This document shows, in pieces, positions 1 through 9,794 of a stretch of 64,000 nt of DNA (the stretch's first letter is position 1; every line of letters begins with the position of its first letter). Position numbers and translations under genes: made by a program. Origin of the DNA: Pyrococcus sp. ST04 (GTDB lineage Archaea > Methanobacteriota_B > Thermococci > Thermococcales > Thermococcaceae); assembly GCF_000263735.1 (NCBI RefSeq), contig NC_017946.1, positions 1,653,348 through 1,717,347 on the forward strand, given 5' to 3'. The notes beneath the pieces were generated by a model that ran no database searches, was not told the DNA's origin, and saw only the letters and a list, made by a program, of their open reading frames with translations.

Positions 1-121
1 TCCATTTAGGATCGTTCTTGAACTTTGGATACCTCCACCATTCCTGCCTAAGGAACCTTGGCTTTTTCCTCTTGAGTCTCGCCCTCACGCGAAGGAGCCT
101 CTTAAACTCTTTCTCGTCCAT
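1..121 (-). CDS. rpl32e: Ribosomal protein eL32, N-terminal part (cut by window edge)
   Basis: The first 40 codons read [20 protein letters not shown] and continue through a basic stretch with the motif [10 protein letters not shown], which is characteristic of archaeal eL32, a large-subunit protein. The ATG is at 121-119 and the gene runs off the left edge, so about two thirds of the protein is missing. It follows uL6 by 10 bases and is the most downstream visible gene of the ribosomal superoperon. Confidence 0.9.
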   Translation of the reverse strand, partial: MDEKEFKRLLRVRARLKRKKPRFLRQEWWRYPKFKNDPKW

Positions 122-131
122 ATATCCCACC

Positions 132-686
132 TCAGAACGTTATAGGCTTGCCAGCTTTCTCAACAATGTAGATACCATCCTGGAAAACTCTCCTATCCCA
201 CTTGGTTATTCTAGTTGCCTGCTCAATATTTGCAGCGGTTTGCCCAACTGCCTCCTTGTCTATTCCTTCAACAATTATCTCCTGGCCTCTAACTTTTACA
301 GTAACACCTGGGAGAATCTTGGCCTTTCTCGGAGCCTTCTCACCAAGGAAGTTTTCAATTATAACCTCATCACCCTGAACCTTAACGGTAATTGGGAAGT
401 GGCTGTAAACTACCTTAAGCTTGTAAGTGAAACCCTCTGTTACTCCCTTGATCATGTTCTTGATGTGTGCCTTGAATGTTCTTGCTATTGCCACATCCTT
501 CCTTCTTGGGAAATCCTTGTAAATGACAACTTTCCCATCCTCGACGAAAATCTTCACTCCTGGCCAAAAGAGCTCCCTTTCGACCTCTCCCTTTGGACCC
601 TTAACCTTGACCTTATAGCCCTCAACTGCAACTTCAACCCCCTCTGGGATCTCAACTTCCTCACGAACCCATGCATCGACTGGCAT
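132..686 (-). CDS. rpl6p: Ribosomal protein uL6 (L6P)
   Basis: Large-subunit protein near the sarcin-ricin region. The 184 residues carry the two-fold L6 repeat, with the C-terminal block [20 protein letters not shown]. An in-frame GTG lies at 695, but the ATG at 686 (MPVDAWV) has a GAGGTGA Shine-Dalgarno motif 6-8 bases upstream and matches the family start, so I chose it. It lies 10 bases downstream of uS8. Confidence 0.95.
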   Translation of the reverse strand: MPVDAWVREEVEIPEGVEVAVEGYKVKVKGPKGEVERELFWPGVKIFVEDGKVVIYKDFPRRKDVAIARTFKAHIKNMIKGVTEGFTYKLKVVYSHFPITVKVQGDEVIIENFLGEKAPRKAKILPGVTVKVRGQEIIVEGIDKEAVGQTAANIEQATRITKWDRRVFQDGIYIVEKAGKPITF

Positions 687-696
687 TTCTCTCACC

Positions 697-1089
697 TCAG
701 TACACGTAGGCTATCAGTCTTCCACCAATTCCTTTCTCTATTGCCTCTTTGTGACTCATAACGCCTTGAGATGTTGAAACTATCAATATTCCAAACTCGA
801 ATGCTGGAAGGAATCTCTTCTCCCACTTTTCAAATTCTGAAACTTTAACTGGGAATCTAGGCTTTATTGCTCCTGCCCTGTTTATCCTGCCAAGTAGCTG
901 AACTCTGTAAACTCCTGCCCTCCCGTCGTCTATGAACTCAAACTCACCGATGTAACCATACTTCTGCATAACCCTGAGGACTTCGCCGATCAGCTTTGAT
1001 GCCGGCTTTATGTACACTTCTCTCTTTCCGACCCTCTCACTATTGGTTATATGGGAGAGAGCGTTAGCAAGTGGATCAAGTAGCGTCAT
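697..1089 (-). CDS. rps8p: Ribosomal protein uS8 (S8P)
   Basis: Small-subunit primary 16S rRNA-binding protein of 130 residues. It starts [18 protein letters not shown] and ends with the conserved block [19 protein letters not shown], which marks the family. It sits between uS14 and uL6 as in other archaeal spc-type operons. Confidence 0.95.
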   Translation of the reverse strand: MTLLDPLANALSHITNSERVGKREVYIKPASKLIGEVLRVMQKYGYIGEFEFIDDGRAGVYRVQLLGRINRAGAIKPRFPVKVSEFEKWEKRFLPAFEFGILIVSTSQGVMSHKEAIEKGIGGRLIAYVY

Positions 1090-1100
1090 CTCTTCTCACC

Positions 1101-1271
1101 TCACTCATATTTCCTAAAGCCAAGCTTTGGAGCTACCTCTCTAAAGCAGTGCCTACATAGCATTAGGCCGTGAATTCTAATTATTGGGCCATATTGCCCA
1201 CATCTAATACATCTTCTCGCTCCTTTTCCAAACTTTCTTGGCTTCCTCTTATTATAATCAGCCTTCGCCAT
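1101..1271 (-). CDS. rps14p: Ribosomal protein uS14 (S14P), zinc-binding form
   Basis: A 56-residue protein that is easily missed because of its size. The reading frame from ATG 1271 gives [17 protein letters not shown], then two zinc-ligand pairs, CIRC and CRHC, separated by 15 residues, and the stop is TGA at 1103-1101. The CxxC...CxxC arrangement is the zinc-containing S14 type. The gene starts 4 bases after uL5 and lies 11 bases before uS8. Confidence 0.95.
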
Positions 1272-1274
1272 CCA

Positions 1275-1835
1275 TCATCCCTCCACGATCTCAACTCCAA
1301 ACTCTTCCATCATATATAGCATTCCTTCCTCCTTTGTTAGCTTGTGTCTTGTGGGTATCTTTGCCCTCTTCCTTTTCCTCCTCGCAACCCTAAACCCTGG
1401 CCTCTCTAGGGTGACACACACGTCCATTCCAAATATTCCTATCTCTGGATCATATTCAACTCCTGGTATGTTTATGTGCTCCTCAATACCAAAGCACACA
1501 TTTCCATGTTCGTCAAAGCTTGATGCCTTAAGCTTGTTATCAACGGCTGCAAGTAGCCTTCTAAGCATTTCATAAGCTTTTGGGCCTCTTAAAGTCACTT
1601 TGACTGCTATAGGTTCTCCTCTTCTAATTCCAAAGTCTCTGTTTGTCTTCTTTGCCTTCCTCCTAATGGGTTTTTGACCAACTAGTTGCTCGAGCATCCT
1701 TTCAGCCTTGGTAAGTCTCTCACCGCTCTCTCCGACTCCAATGTTTATGGTAACCTTAGCCACTCTTGGCCTTCTCATCGGGTGAGCTTCCCAATCAGCA
1801 AGTATTTCCTCCCTGTTCGGTATTGCTACTGCCAT
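1275..1835 (-). CDS. rpl5p: Ribosomal protein uL5 (L5P)
   Basis: 5S rRNA-binding large-subunit protein of 186 residues. The family blocks are [14 protein letters not shown] near residue 30, [16 protein letters not shown] in the middle and [15 protein letters not shown] near the C-terminus. The ATG at 1835 lies 11 bases after eS4, with a GGTGA motif upstream. Confidence 0.95.
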   Translation of the reverse strand: MAVAIPNREEILADWEAHPMRRPRVAKVTINIGVGESGERLTKAERMLEQLVGQKPIRRKAKKTNRDFGIRRGEPIAVKVTLRGPKAYEMLRRLLAAVDNKLKASSFDEHGNVCFGIEEHINIPGVEYDPEIGIFGMDVCVTLERPGFRVARRKRKRAKIPTRHKLTKEEGMLYMMEEFGVEIVEG

Positions 1836-1846
1836 TTGAACTCACC

Positions 1847-2578
1847 TCATGGGAGTGAAATCTTGGGCTTGTCTCTGCCCACAACAAATGCATACTCTTT
1901 TAAAGTGTCGAAGAGCTCTCCTTCTTCATCTTCAATGGTGACTACATCTGGCCAACCCATTGGGAACCTCTTTATGTCGACGATTCTACCCTTTCTTGCA
2001 ACGTTCTTACCCTGGGTAACGAAAACGTATGCTCCTTTCTCGAATGGAAGGACTTCAAGAATTTCCCTATCTGGAACTTTCATGAGAACCGTGTATGAGG
2101 TGAAGTAGTTGTCCTTCTCACTTAGTGGTATTAGATGGTTTGTTCCATCGTGGAAGTTCAACTGGATCTTTGCCCCTTTAACCATTCTCTTGTTCCTAAT
2201 TCTGAGTGGCTTTATATTGGCCTCCTCTTCACTTATTGGGTGGAGGATCAGCTTTCCAATGCTGTTTGGAAGAACTCTATAGTGCTCACCAGTTTCGGGT
2301 ATCGAAACAACATCCATTATACCAACTGGGAACTTGTAGTCTTTTCTAACCTTACCATCTACAAGGAACTTACCCTCATTGAGAATCTTCCTGGCCTCTC
2401 TAGCGGTTTTGGCATAGCCGAGGTAGTCTCTAACTATGTAAAGGAGCGGTATTGAAGTCTTCATGTTGTGTGGTCCAGGCCTTGGCCTAACGGCCCACTT
2501 GTATGCCTTCCTCTCAATATACCATGATGGTGGAGCAGCAAGTCTCTTAAGGTGCCTCTTAGGACCTTTTCTCGCCAT
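1847..2578 (-). CDS. rps4e: Ribosomal protein eS4 (S4e)
   Basis: Archaeal/eukaryotic small-subunit protein of 243 residues. It begins [16 protein letters not shown], followed by an S4-like RNA-binding segment around residues 45-110 and a KOW-like segment near the C-terminus ([17 protein letters not shown]). Its ATG overlaps the uL24 stop as TAATG, which suggests translational coupling. Confidence 0.95.
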   Translation of the reverse strand: MARKGPKRHLKRLAAPPSWYIERKAYKWAVRPRPGPHNMKTSIPLLYIVRDYLGYAKTAREARKILNEGKFLVDGKVRKDYKFPVGIMDVVSIPETGEHYRVLPNSIGKLILHPISEEEANIKPLRIRNKRMVKGAKIQLNFHDGTNHLIPLSEKDNYFTSYTVLMKVPDREILEVLPFEKGAYVFVTQGKNVARKGRIVDIKRFPMGWPDVVTIEDEEGELFDTLKEYAFVVGRDKPKISLP

Positions 2579-2943
2579 TATCCAGCCCTCCTCTCAATTA
2601 TTTTCTTTCTTTTCTCGTCATCGAGATTAAGCTCAATTATCATAACGTTTGAGGGATGAATTGGATAGAATACCTCAGTGCCGTTTGTCTTTCTGATGGT
2701 GGCACCTTCGACGAAGATTCTATACCTCTTAAGATCTACCTCAACGACTTTCCCTTCGTGTCCCTTGAAGTCACCCCTCATTATCCTAACCTTATCTCCA
2801 ACCCTAACCGGGAGGTTTCTAACCTTGTACTTCTCCCTAAGCTCCTTGCTTAGGGGAGCTGACATCATCTTTTGCCTGAGATGAAGGGGAGCATTATAAA
2901 GGAACTTTCTCTGCTTTCTTGGTTGTTTTGAGTTTAGCTTCAT
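2578..2943 (-). CDS. rpl24p: Ribosomal protein uL24 (L24P)
   Basis: Large-subunit assembly protein of 121 residues with a KOW motif ([19 protein letters not shown]). A longer frame opens at 2961, but the ATG at 2943 ([14 protein letters not shown]) has a GGTGA motif 6 bases upstream and matches the family, so the upstream codons are excluded. It starts 10 bases after uL14. Confidence 0.93.
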   Translation of the reverse strand: MKLNSKQPRKQRKFLYNAPLHLRQKMMSAPLSKELREKYKVRNLPVRVGDKVRIMRGDFKGHEGKVVEVDLKRYRIFVEGATIRKTNGTEVFYPIHPSNVMIIELNLDDEKRKKIIERRAG

Positions 2944-2953
2944 ACCATTCACC

Positions 2954-3379
2954 TCACACAATTATACTCGCTATACTTCCAATTCTAACCCATCTCTCAG
3001 CTGCTTCTCTCGCAACTGGACCTCTAATTTCTGTCCCCCTTGGAACTCCTTCGGGTGTAACTATTACTGCTGCATTGTCTTCAAACTTGACTCTCATGCC
3101 ATCAAGTCTCCTGTACTCCTTTCTCTGCCTAATTATAACAGCTCTAACAACTTGGTGCCTCATATCAGGTCTTCCCTTCTTTACAGTTGCAACGACCATG
3201 TCGCCAACGCCTGCTGACGCGAGCCTCCTTCTCGTTCCGTGGTATTCAACTACACCTATTATCTGAATGACTTTTGCACCACTGTTATCTGCAACAGTTA
3301 GGTAAGCCCCTATGGGAAGAGCCCTAGTTGGCCTTACGGGGCTGACACCTCTCGTAGCACCTGCTCCCTTCTTTGCCAT
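2954..3379 (-). CDS. rpl14p: Ribosomal protein uL14 (L14P)
   Basis: Large-subunit protein at the subunit interface, 141 residues. The diagnostic motif is [17 protein letters not shown] near residue 30, followed by [13 protein letters not shown]. It is 5 bases downstream of uS17. Confidence 0.95.
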   Translation of the reverse strand: MAKKGAGATRGVSPVRPTRALPIGAYLTVADNSGAKVIQIIGVVEYHGTRRRLASAGVGDMVVATVKKGRPDMRHQVVRAVIIRQRKEYRRLDGMRVKFEDNAAVIVTPEGVPRGTEIRGPVAREAAERWVRIGSIASIIV

Positions 3380-3384
3380 TTAGC

Positions 3385-3726
3385 TCACCTCCTCTCTTCC
3401 GCCCTCTCAAGGACAGCAACAACAACAAAGTGCTTGGTCTTGCTCAAGGGTCTTGTTTCTGCAATCAGTACTCTATCTCCAACCTTCGCGTTTATGCATG
3501 GTGGGTTGTGAGCATGTATTCTGCTCCTCCTGAGCTCATATCTCTCATATTTCTTGAGATAGTGATAGTACTGCCTCTCGACTGTGACAGTCTTCCTTGG
3601 CTTGTCGCTGACTACGATTCCCTCGAACACTCTACCATGGATTTTAAGGTGCCCATGCCAGGGACATTTTGGATCGTCACACTTTTCAGCAGGAGGTTGA
3701 ACCCTCAAACCTATGTCTCTCATCAT
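3385..3726 (-). CDS. rps17p: Ribosomal protein uS17 (S17P)
   Basis: 16S rRNA-binding small-subunit protein of 113 residues. It shows the archaeal N-terminal [10 protein letters not shown] segment and the core [23 protein letters not shown] at 3735 would extend the frame, but the ATG at 3726 overlaps the RNase P stop as ATGA and has AGGTGG 6 bases upstream, so I use it. Confidence 0.93.
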   Translation of the reverse strand: MMRDIGLRVQPPAEKCDDPKCPWHGHLKIHGRVFEGIVVSDKPRKTVTVERQYYHYLKKYERYELRRSRIHAHNPPCINAKVGDRVLIAETRPLSKTKHFVVVAVLERAEERR

Positions 3727-4103
3727 TTTCTCCACCTCTTCTTCAATCTCATCTCAGGTCTGCCCACCAATCTTTCACCAGATATTTTAATTTTTGTGCC
3801 ATCCTCGGTCTCAAACTCAAAGATGCAAACATCCTTAGGAACTCTCCAAACCTTCTCCCCTACTATCACCAAGGTATTTCTGGTCTCATCGACGACATAT
3901 CCCTCAATTCCTATAAACCCAGGATGCATAGAGCCAACTACCCTAGCCTTCAGTCCAATGAGCTCGTGCCAGATAATGTTTTTCCTGTTTACTCTACCTC
4001 TATGAGCTCCTCTGAAAATCCAAGTTCTGCCAACAATTTCTTGATACGGTCTCTGTGATCTCCCTGAAGCTCTATTCTTCCGTTCTTTGCTGTTCCTCCG
4101 CAT
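3723..4103 (-). CDS. rnp1: RNase P protein component 1 (Rpp29/p29)
   Basis: Protein subunit of archaeal RNase P, which helps the catalytic RNA remove tRNA 5' leaders. The 126 residues include an Sm-like core ([19 protein letters not shown], then [14 protein letters not shown]) and a basic C-terminus [12 protein letters not shown]. The ATG at 4103 lies 115 bases inside the 3' end of the eIF1 gene in another frame. Between it and the conserved core I see no ATG, GTG or TTG in frame, so the long overlap appears real. The N-terminal 30 residues are basic and poorly conserved in the family. Confidence 0.9.
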   Translation of the reverse strand: MRRNSKERKNRASGRSQRPYQEIVGRTWIFRGAHRGRVNRKNIIWHELIGLKARVVGSMHPGFIGIEGYVVDETRNTLVIVGEKVWRVPKDVCIFEFETEDGTKIKISGERLVGRPEMRLKKRWRK

Positions 4104-4288
4104 GCTAACTTCGCCTTCAGTTTCTTTGCGATCTCTTCGAGGTCAAACTCCTTTTCATCTATGCCCTCAATTATCGTCTTTATTTTTCCGTACCTTGCCC
4201 TTTCTGTGTAAACTCGGATTCTCTGCTGCTCCTTAAGGACCTCCTTAAAGAGCATTTCATCAAGGGGGTTTACTATCCTCGGCACCAA
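3989..4288 (-). CDS. Translation initiation factor aIF1 (SUI1 family)
   Basis: Start-codon selection factor of 99 residues. The SUI1 core is visible as [19 protein letters not shown] followed by [18 protein letters not shown]. The start is a TTG at 4288 (or the next codon, GTG at 4285) behind a GGTGGTG motif. The last 115 bases are shared with the start of the RNase P p29 gene. Placement between uL29 and p29 is normal for Thermococcales. Confidence 0.92.
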   Translation of the reverse strand: MVPRIVNPLDEMLFKEVLKEQQRIRVYTERARYGKIKTIIEGIDEKEFDLEEIAKKLKAKLACGGTAKNGRIELQGDHRDRIKKLLAELGFSEELIEVE

Positions 4289-4297
4289 ACACCACCT

Positions 4298-4504
4298 TCA
4301 CTTTTTGCGCATTTCTCTAAGCTTCTCCTTTTTTATTGTTAAGAGGCGGGCAATATCCCTTCTCAAATTCCTAATAACCATCGGATTCTCTAAGGAAGTT
4401 CCCATCGTAAGCATTCCTCTCTCTTTAGCGAGTTGAAGCCTGAGCTCTCTAATTTTAGCATCGATCTCCTCAATACTCATCTCCCTGATTTCACTCGGCC
4501 TCAT
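4298..4504 (-). CDS. rpl29p: Ribosomal protein uL29 (L29P)
   Basis: Small helical large-subunit protein at the exit tunnel, 68 residues. It begins [18 protein letters not shown] and contains [17 protein letters not shown] and [12 protein letters not shown]. It overlaps the end of uS3 by 14 bases. Confidence 0.95.
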   Translation of the reverse strand: MRPSEIREMSIEEIDAKIRELRLQLAKERGMLTMGTSLENPMVIRNLRRDIARLLTIKKEKLREMRKK

Positions 4505-5123
4505 TTGGTGCCACCTCCTCTTCTACTGGCTTTTCAATGATTTCTATTTCATCGGGGAGCCTTGCATCTGGAGGCATTATGGCAACTTTAACTCCAATGA
4601 CTCCAAGCTTTAGAAGGGCCTGTGCATAGCCCTTGCTTACGAGGGTCTCCGCTGGGTTTCCAACCTTTGCCAAGTATCCCTGGTAGAACCTTATGCTCTT
4701 AGCTCTCTCACCAGTCAGCTTACCGCTTAGCCTTATCTCAACACCTCTTGCTCCGTTGTTCATTATTGCCCTCATAGCTGCGTAAGCTGCCCTCCTGAAG
4801 TGAATTCCCCTCTCAAGAGCCTGAGCCAATCTTACAGCCTGAACCTTGGCGTTAAGGTAAGGGTTCTTAATTTCTTCAACCTCAATCTGGGGGTTCTCAA
4901 GCCCAAATTGGCTCTCTAGGATTCTAGTTAACTGCCTTATCCTCCTACCACCCCTGCCTATGACGTAACCAGGATTTGCGGCAAATATTATAACCTTAGT
5001 TCCAAGGGGGGTCTTTTTAATATCAAGGCCCCCATATCCTGCTCTTCTTAGCTCCTTTTCGAGGAATTCATCGATGAGCATCTCCCTAACTGCCTCGCGG
5101 ATGAAGTACCTCTCAATTGCCAT
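4491..5123 (-). CDS. rps3p: Ribosomal protein uS3 (S3P)
   Basis: Small-subunit mRNA-entry protein of 210 residues with a KH type II domain ([15 protein letters not shown]). The frame is open to 5147, but ATG 5123 ([12 protein letters not shown]) is preceded by GGAGGTGAG and starts 4 bases after the uL22 stop, so I chose it. The acidic C-terminal tail ([10 protein letters not shown]) is normal for Thermococcales. Confidence 0.95.
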   Translation of the reverse strand: MAIERYFIREAVREMLIDEFLEKELRRAGYGGLDIKKTPLGTKVIIFAANPGYVIGRGGRRIRQLTRILESQFGLENPQIEVEEIKNPYLNAKVQAVRLAQALERGIHFRRAAYAAMRAIMNNGARGVEIRLSGKLTGERAKSIRFYQGYLAKVGNPAETLVSKGYAQALLKLGVIGVKVAIMPPDARLPDEIEIIEKPVEEEVAPNEAE

Positions 5124-5127
5124 GAAC

Positions 5128-5595
5128 TCACCTCCTAATCTCCTCAACTACTACCTCAATGTGGGTGGTCTGCTCGTTAAAGGGGGTAGCCCTACCAAAT
5201 GCCCTCGGATACCATCCCCTAAGGACGGGACCTCTGTGGGCAGCGATATGGATTATCTTCAGCTTATCGGGGTCGAGACCTTTTTGCTGGGCATTATTCT
5301 TAACGTTAAGGAGGATCTTCTTAATTGCCTTTGCAACCTTAACTGGATACCTTCCTGGGCCAAATCCCTTTCCTGGCTTGTGTCCTTGACTATCGTTATA
5401 CCTTCTCAGTGGAACAGGCCTCTTAAGAGCAATAACATCGTCAAGATACTTTATTGCATCGTTGAGCATCATTCCCCTAAGTTCTCTGCATACCTCTACT
5501 GCGAGCTTTGGTGAAATTCTTAGGTCTCTTCCACTAGCCCTAGCCATTCTCTCTGGATCAAAATTTTGGAAAGAGTAGCCAAAGCGCTTGCCCAT
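5128..5595 (-). CDS. rpl22p: Ribosomal protein uL22 (L22P)
   Basis: Large-subunit exit-tunnel protein of 155 residues. It starts [20 protein letters not shown] and contains the family's C-terminal hook, [23 protein letters not shown] 5595 has GAGGTGGT upstream and is preferred over a non-ATG start 9 bases earlier. Confidence 0.95.
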   Translation of the reverse strand: MGKRFGYSFQNFDPERMARASGRDLRISPKLAVEVCRELRGMMLNDAIKYLDDVIALKRPVPLRRYNDSQGHKPGKGFGPGRYPVKVAKAIKKILLNVKNNAQQKGLDPDKLKIIHIAAHRGPVLRGWYPRAFGRATPFNEQTTHIEVVVEEIRR

Positions 5596-5605
5596 CCCAA
5601 CCACC

Positions 5606-6004
5606 TCACTTTACTGCAACGAACATTGAAGACCTTGTAGCACCGATACCAGGAGCTCCGTGCTGAACTCTCTTCCTCGTTGGGGCAAACTCTCCAAGGT
5701 AGTGCCCAATCATTTCTGGCTTTATCTCAACCGGAACGAACTCCTTTCCGTTGTGAACATAAATTGTAAGACCGACCATTTCTGGAAGTACTATCATATC
5801 CCTGCAGTGGGTCCTTATTGGCTTCTTATACTTACCCTTCTTTGCCAGCCTTATTTTCCTGAGGAGCTTTTTCTGCTCTGGAGTTAGACCTCTCTTCAAG
5901 CTTCTCCTTTGTCTTGCTGGTAGCAATTTAGCCAATTCCTCAAGGGACATATTTAGGAGCTGCTCAAGCGTATAACCGCGATATCTAAACTCTTTCCTCG
6001 CCAT
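5606..6004 (-). CDS. rps19p: Ribosomal protein uS19 (S19P)
   Basis: Small-subunit head protein of 132 residues. The key block is [18 protein letters not shown] followed by [17 protein letters not shown]. It lies 10 bases downstream of uL2 and 10 bases upstream of the selected uL22 start. Confidence 0.95.
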   Translation of the reverse strand: MARKEFRYRGYTLEQLLNMSLEELAKLLPARQRRSLKRGLTPEQKKLLRKIRLAKKGKYKKPIRTHCRDMIVLPEMVGLTIYVHNGKEFVPVEIKPEMIGHYLGEFAPTRKRVQHGAPGIGATRSSMFVAVK

Positions 6005-6014
6005 TTACACCACC

Positions 6015-6734
6015 TCACTTCCTTCTACCAGTTCTTCTCGCAGCGATATGACCAACCTTCCTTCCTGGAGGAGCCCTTCTGGATGTTGTAGTTGGCTTAC
6101 CTGGGTGGTGCTCCTTACCACCGAATGGGTGGTTAACAGCGTTCATCTTAACACCTCTTGGAGTTGGCCAGAACTTGTTCCTTGCCTTGTACTTGTAATA
6201 AGCCTTACCAGCTTTAACCAGGGGCTTCTCTAACCTACCTCCACCAGCAACAACTCCAATCGTTGCCCTACAGTTTGGATTGAAGGCCTTAAGCTCACCG
6301 CTTGGAAGCTGAACGATAACCTTATCCTTCTCCCTGCTAACAACGAGAGCGTAAGTTCCTCCAGCCCTAACGTACTTCCCACCATCTCCCGGGATGCCTT
6401 CAATGTTGTAGACGTAGGTACCTTCCGGAATCTTTGCAAGTGGTAGTGTATTTCCAATTGCTATAGGAGCATCGGGTCCTATATAGATCTCCTGACCAAC
6501 AAGTAAACCTTCGGGGGCTATTATAAGCTTCTCCATTCCATTTTCAAACTTGACTCTTGCAACGGGAGCAGTTCTACCTGGGTCGTGCATTATCTCTTCA
6601 ACTACACCCCTAATAGTCTTATCTTGGGTGTAGTTGAGTGGAATATACTTCACAGCACCTCTAAACCTATGGGAGGGTGACTTGAATGTTGGGCTTCCTT
6701 TACCTCTCCTTTGTTGAATCAAACTCTTACCCAT
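6015..6734 (-). CDS. rpl2p: Ribosomal protein uL2 (L2P)
   Basis: Large-subunit protein next to the peptidyl-transferase centre, 239 residues. The C-terminal block [20 protein letters not shown] carries the conserved histidine-rich loop of L2. It starts [15 protein letters not shown], the usual archaeal start, and lies 11 bases after uL23. Confidence 0.96.
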   Translation of the reverse strand: MGKSLIQQRRGKGSPTFKSPSHRFRGAVKYIPLNYTQDKTIRGVVEEIMHDPGRTAPVARVKFENGMEKLIIAPEGLLVGQEIYIGPDAPIAIGNTLPLAKIPEGTYVYNIEGIPGDGGKYVRAGGTYALVVSREKDKVIVQLPSGELKAFNPNCRATIGVVAGGGRLEKPLVKAGKAYYKYKARNKFWPTPRGVKMNAVNHPFGGKEHHPGKPTTTSRRAPPGRKVGHIAARRTGRRK

Positions 6735-6745
6735 ACCTCACCACC

Positions 6746-7006
6746 TCAGAATAATCCCAACCTTGCGGCAACTTCACTCGCACTATACTCAGGCTTGAGC
6801 TTTACGTATGCCTTCTTCTCCCCTTTCGGGGTAATTAGAGTGTTTACCTTTTCTACCTTAACATTGAAGATCTCTTCAACTGCTCTCTTTATGTCCTGCT
6901 TGGTAGCCCTTCTGTCCACTATGAACGTGAGCTTGTTTTCCTTTTCTATTAGTGAGATCGCTTTTTCAGTAACGACAGGTCTAATTATCACCTTATATGG
7001 ATCCAT
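6746..7006 (-). CDS. rpl23p: Ribosomal protein uL23 (L23P)
   Basis: Exit-site large-subunit protein of 86 residues that docks the signal-recognition particle. It reads [20 protein letters not shown] and later [19 protein letters not shown], both typical of the family. It starts 6 bases after uL4. Confidence 0.95.
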   Translation of the reverse strand: MDPYKVIIRPVVTEKAISLIEKENKLTFIVDRRATKQDIKRAVEEIFNVKVEKVNTLITPKGEKKAYVKLKPEYSASEVAARLGLF

Positions 7007-7012
7007 ACTCCA

Positions 7013-7780
7013 TCACCCGTATATCTCCCTAAGCCTCTCTATAGCACTAACGGTCCAGACAGTTAATCTACCTGGGTGGGTACCGGGGGCTAAGTGCTCA
7101 ACGCCAAGATTATCGACAATTACAACATCAACTCCTGGATGATTCCTTGCCCCAAGTACAATTCCCTCGTTCTTACCTACTACAATCAATGGCCCCTTAG
7201 CCTTCTTGTACCTTCTACCTCTCATCTTACCCTTTCCTGCTCTAACTCCAGTCTTCTCCTTGGCCCTTTCGATGTCATCCCAAATGCCAAGCTTCTTGAA
7301 TATCTCCCTTGTTTCTCTGGTCTTTTGAACTTTCTGAAGGTCATCAACAACTATCAGTGGGAGCTGAGGAACGTTATCAACAACATGGCCTCTGGCTTTA
7401 ACTATATCGTAATTTGCGGTTGCTGCAATTGCACTCATTATTGCAAGTCTTCTTTCTTTCTTGTTTATGTCTTCCCAGATTATCTTCTCGACCTTTGGTG
7501 GATGAGTTCTTCTTCCACCCCTTGCAAATGGAACAAAGGCAGCATACCTTGGTGGTGTTTTAAGTCTCTCTACTCTTGCCATTCCGTGACCCTTTCCGAT
7601 ATTCTCGGTAACTCTTCTCTTACCAGCCATTGGATCCCTACCTTGGGGCTGTATTCTATGTGTCCACGAGGCTATAACTGCTCTTCTTATGAGATCAGGC
7701 CTAAATGGAGTGAAAAATACCTTTGGCAACTCGATCTCATCGACAGGTTGACCGTTAAGATCGAAAACCTTAACCTTCAT
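7013..7780 (-). CDS. rpl4p: Ribosomal protein uL4 (L4P)
   Basis: Large-subunit protein of 255 residues with an extended tunnel loop rich in glycine and arginine around residues 60-95 ([19 protein letters not shown]). The C-terminal half has [19 protein letters not shown]. It starts 10 bases after uL3. Confidence 0.95.
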   Translation of the reverse strand: MKVKVFDLNGQPVDEIELPKVFFTPFRPDLIRRAVIASWTHRIQPQGRDPMAGKRRVTENIGKGHGMARVERLKTPPRYAAFVPFARGGRRTHPPKVEKIIWEDINKKERRLAIMSAIAATANYDIVKARGHVVDNVPQLPLIVVDDLQKVQKTRETREIFKKLGIWDDIERAKEKTGVRAGKGKMRGRRYKKAKGPLIVVGKNEGIVLGARNHPGVDVVIVDNLGVEHLAPGTHPGRLTVWTVSAIERLREIYG

Positions 7781-7790
7781 TTATCTCACC

Positions 7791-8876
7791 TCACTGCTTT
7801 GACTCAACACTAACGTAAGTTATTTGTGGCCTCTGAACAGGAGGCTTCTTCTTCGGAGGTCTAATTGCAGGCCTAACTCTAATTATCCTCTTGACCGGCC
7901 CAGGAACGCTACCAGCAATCATCATGAAGTCACTTCTTACGATTCCGTAGTGGGGGAACCCGCCCTTTGGAGTTATCTCAATTTCATTTCCGTTAAGCTC
8001 GAGTTTTCCGTTGTGGCCTATTGCTATTAACCTCTTGTTAAGCTCAGTCCTGTGGTGGAATCCCATTTGACCCGCCATTGGAACTGTCCACATAACCCTA
8101 GCCGGGTGCCATGGGCCTATTGAACCAACCTTCCTCCTACCTTTGCTATCCTTGTGAGCCCTAAGCTTAATTCCCCATCTCTTTACGGGCCCTTGGGTAC
8201 CCTTACCCTTTGTCACGGCAATTACGTCTAGGAGCTCTCCCTCTTTGAGAACCTCATCAACCCTAAGTTCCTTCCCTAATCTCTCCTTAATGTAGTTGAA
8301 CTTTTCTTCAACACTTGTTCCTCCAATCGCATACTCCATTACTTCAGGCTTCTTCTTGAGCTTGATTATCCAAGGTTGAGTGGACACTAAAGCTCTTACC
8401 TCAACGATCTCGCCCTCTTTTATCATGTCCTCAAGCTGACCAAGCTTCTGTTCAAACTGCTCTTGAGTGTAGTCCTTTGGCAGGGTTGCAATTCTTCTCC
8501 TGAGAAGCTTGTAGAAAGTCATTTCGACTTTCTTGTTTGGCTTAACTGGGTAGTTGTCAAGCTTGAAGTCTGGAACTATAACTTCAGTTGCTGTTTCTAG
8601 CCCGAGATAACCCTGTCTATATGCTCTGATTCCAAACACTCTAAGGGGTGGTGTCTCTATTATTGTCACAGGAACGAAAATCTCCTTTCCATTAGTCAAT
8701 CCCGGCTCATCGTCGATCATTAGTATATGAGTCATCCCTGCTTTGTAACCTGCAAAGCCCAGCATTCTAACCTCTGTCTCTTTTGGCCAGCTCCTAATCC
8801 TAGGAACTATGCTCTTAGCCCTCTTCCTTGGGCTAAATCCTAGTGAACCTCTTCTTGGCCTGTGAATCTTACCCAT
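7791..8876 (-). CDS. rpl3p: Ribosomal protein uL3 (L3P)
   Basis: Large-subunit assembly protein of 361 residues. The family block is [20 protein letters not shown] followed by [20 protein letters not shown]. The ATG at 8876 ([14 protein letters not shown]) has GGAGGGAT upstream and overlaps no other start. It begins 2 bases after the SPOUT methyltransferase stop, so the two genes are clearly co-transcribed. Confidence 0.95.
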   Translation of the reverse strand: MGKIHRPRRGSLGFSPRKRAKSIVPRIRSWPKETEVRMLGFAGYKAGMTHILMIDDEPGLTNGKEIFVPVTIIETPPLRVFGIRAYRQGYLGLETATEVIVPDFKLDNYPVKPNKKVEMTFYKLLRRRIATLPKDYTQEQFEQKLGQLEDMIKEGEIVEVRALVSTQPWIIKLKKKPEVMEYAIGGTSVEEKFNYIKERLGKELRVDEVLKEGELLDVIAVTKGKGTQGPVKRWGIKLRAHKDSKGRRKVGSIGPWHPARVMWTVPMAGQMGFHHRTELNKRLIAIGHNGKLELNGNEIEITPKGGFPHYGIVRSDFMMIAGSVPGPVKRIIRVRPAIRPPKKKPPVQRPQITYVSVESKQ

Positions 8877-8878
8877 TC

Positions 8879-9655
8879 TCAATCCCTCCTCATGAGATTA
8901 AATATAGCAAGTGTAGCCAACACGGCTTCTTCCGTTCTAACGGTCTTCGTTTTTTGACCAGGAATTGTGTTCACGATTAAATCGAACTCAAACTTCTCAT
9001 TATACTTCTCAAGTATCTCCATTATCCCCATCCTAGGGGAGCCAAACACGATACCAACCTCGCCCTCAAGGGGCACTTCGGCATCTCTCACATCGACACC
9101 CCTACGGGATGTCGCGATGACCACGTCAAGTTCAGCCTTTTTAAGTGTTTTTGCTAAAGTTTTTCTACTCCAGTGAACCTTATAGCCCCAATAGTCAGGA
9201 GGATCAGACGGGACTACTCTCAAGGGCTTTACTGAAATTATCTTAAACGTCCCTCGACCTTCCTCGGCAATTCCCTTTATCAAAGCTGGCCTATCAAGGC
9301 CAATATCTGCAAAGAGCTTCTTGCCCTTTCTGAATGCGTACCCCTCTCGTATTTCTCCAATTCTTGGGGTAGTCTTTGGCTTATGACTCGGTATTTGGAG
9401 AGGTGGCATTACTCCCGCATACTTAAGCTCAGGCATTAAGGGAAACAATCTCTTCCTAAGGTACTGGGGAGTCTCTGCATATTCCAGGAGTGTTTTTATT
9501 AGCTTTCCATCTTTTCCTCCTGCCCTGTATATCCATATGTGCTCAACGCCGAATATTGCACAGGCCCTTGCAATCTGCCCTACCTTGTATGCCTTGAGCT
9601 TTGGATCATTCGTTTCCTCAAGGAGGGAATCTGGGATGAATACATGCCACGCCAT
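8879..9655 (-). CDS. SPOUT-class RNA methyltransferase (C9orf114/SPOUT1-like), first gene of the ribosomal operon
   Basis: The 258-residue protein ends with a trefoil-knot-like segment ([17 protein letters not shown], then [20 protein letters not shown]), which is how SPOUT methyltransferases bind S-adenosylmethionine. It resembles the archaeal and eukaryotic putative RNA uridine methyltransferase group. A central beta-barrel-like insert (residues about 95-165) separates the two halves of the fold, as in that group. It heads the superoperon directly before uL3, which suggests an rRNA target, but the substrate is inferred only. The ATG at 9655 has GGAGG 7 bases upstream. Confidence 0.8.
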   Translation of the reverse strand: MAWHVFIPDSLLEETNDPKLKAYKVGQIARACAIFGVEHIWIYRAGGKDGKLIKTLLEYAETPQYLRKRLFPLMPELKYAGVMPPLQIPSHKPKTTPRIGEIREGYAFRKGKKLFADIGLDRPALIKGIAEEGRGTFKIISVKPLRVVPSDPPDYWGYKVHWSRKTLAKTLKKAELDVVIATSRRGVDVRDAEVPLEGEVGIVFGSPRMGIMEILEKYNEKFEFDLIVNTIPGQKTKTVRTEEAVLATLAIFNLMRRD

Positions 9656-9710
9656 TTCTGTCCTCCAAGGGTTTCTCTTATCTTGAAAGCTGTTGTGGTG
9701 TTTTAGTATT

Positions 9711-9728
9711 TAATTTAAAAGGCTTTCG
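9711..9728 (-). promoter_or_regulatory. Promoter of the ribosomal superoperon (BRE/TATA)
   Basis: On the minus strand the order is CGAAAGCC (BRE-like, 9728-9721) and then TTTTAAATTA (TATA, 9720-9711). A start site about 25 bases downstream, near 9690, would give a leader of roughly 35 bases before the methyltransferase ATG. It is the best promoter match in the 139-base gap and would drive all 20 genes to the left edge. Inferred from motif and spacing only. Confidence 0.6.
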
Positions 9729-9794
9729 AAGGTTTCCACCCTCAGGCAACAAATTTTTTTGAAAAATTTTTGCAAAAACTTTAAGAAAAGAGAG

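Noticed and set aside
18-761. 247-codon plus-strand frame over uL6 and uS8
   Set aside because: Antisense to two ribosomal protein genes with unmistakable conserved residues.
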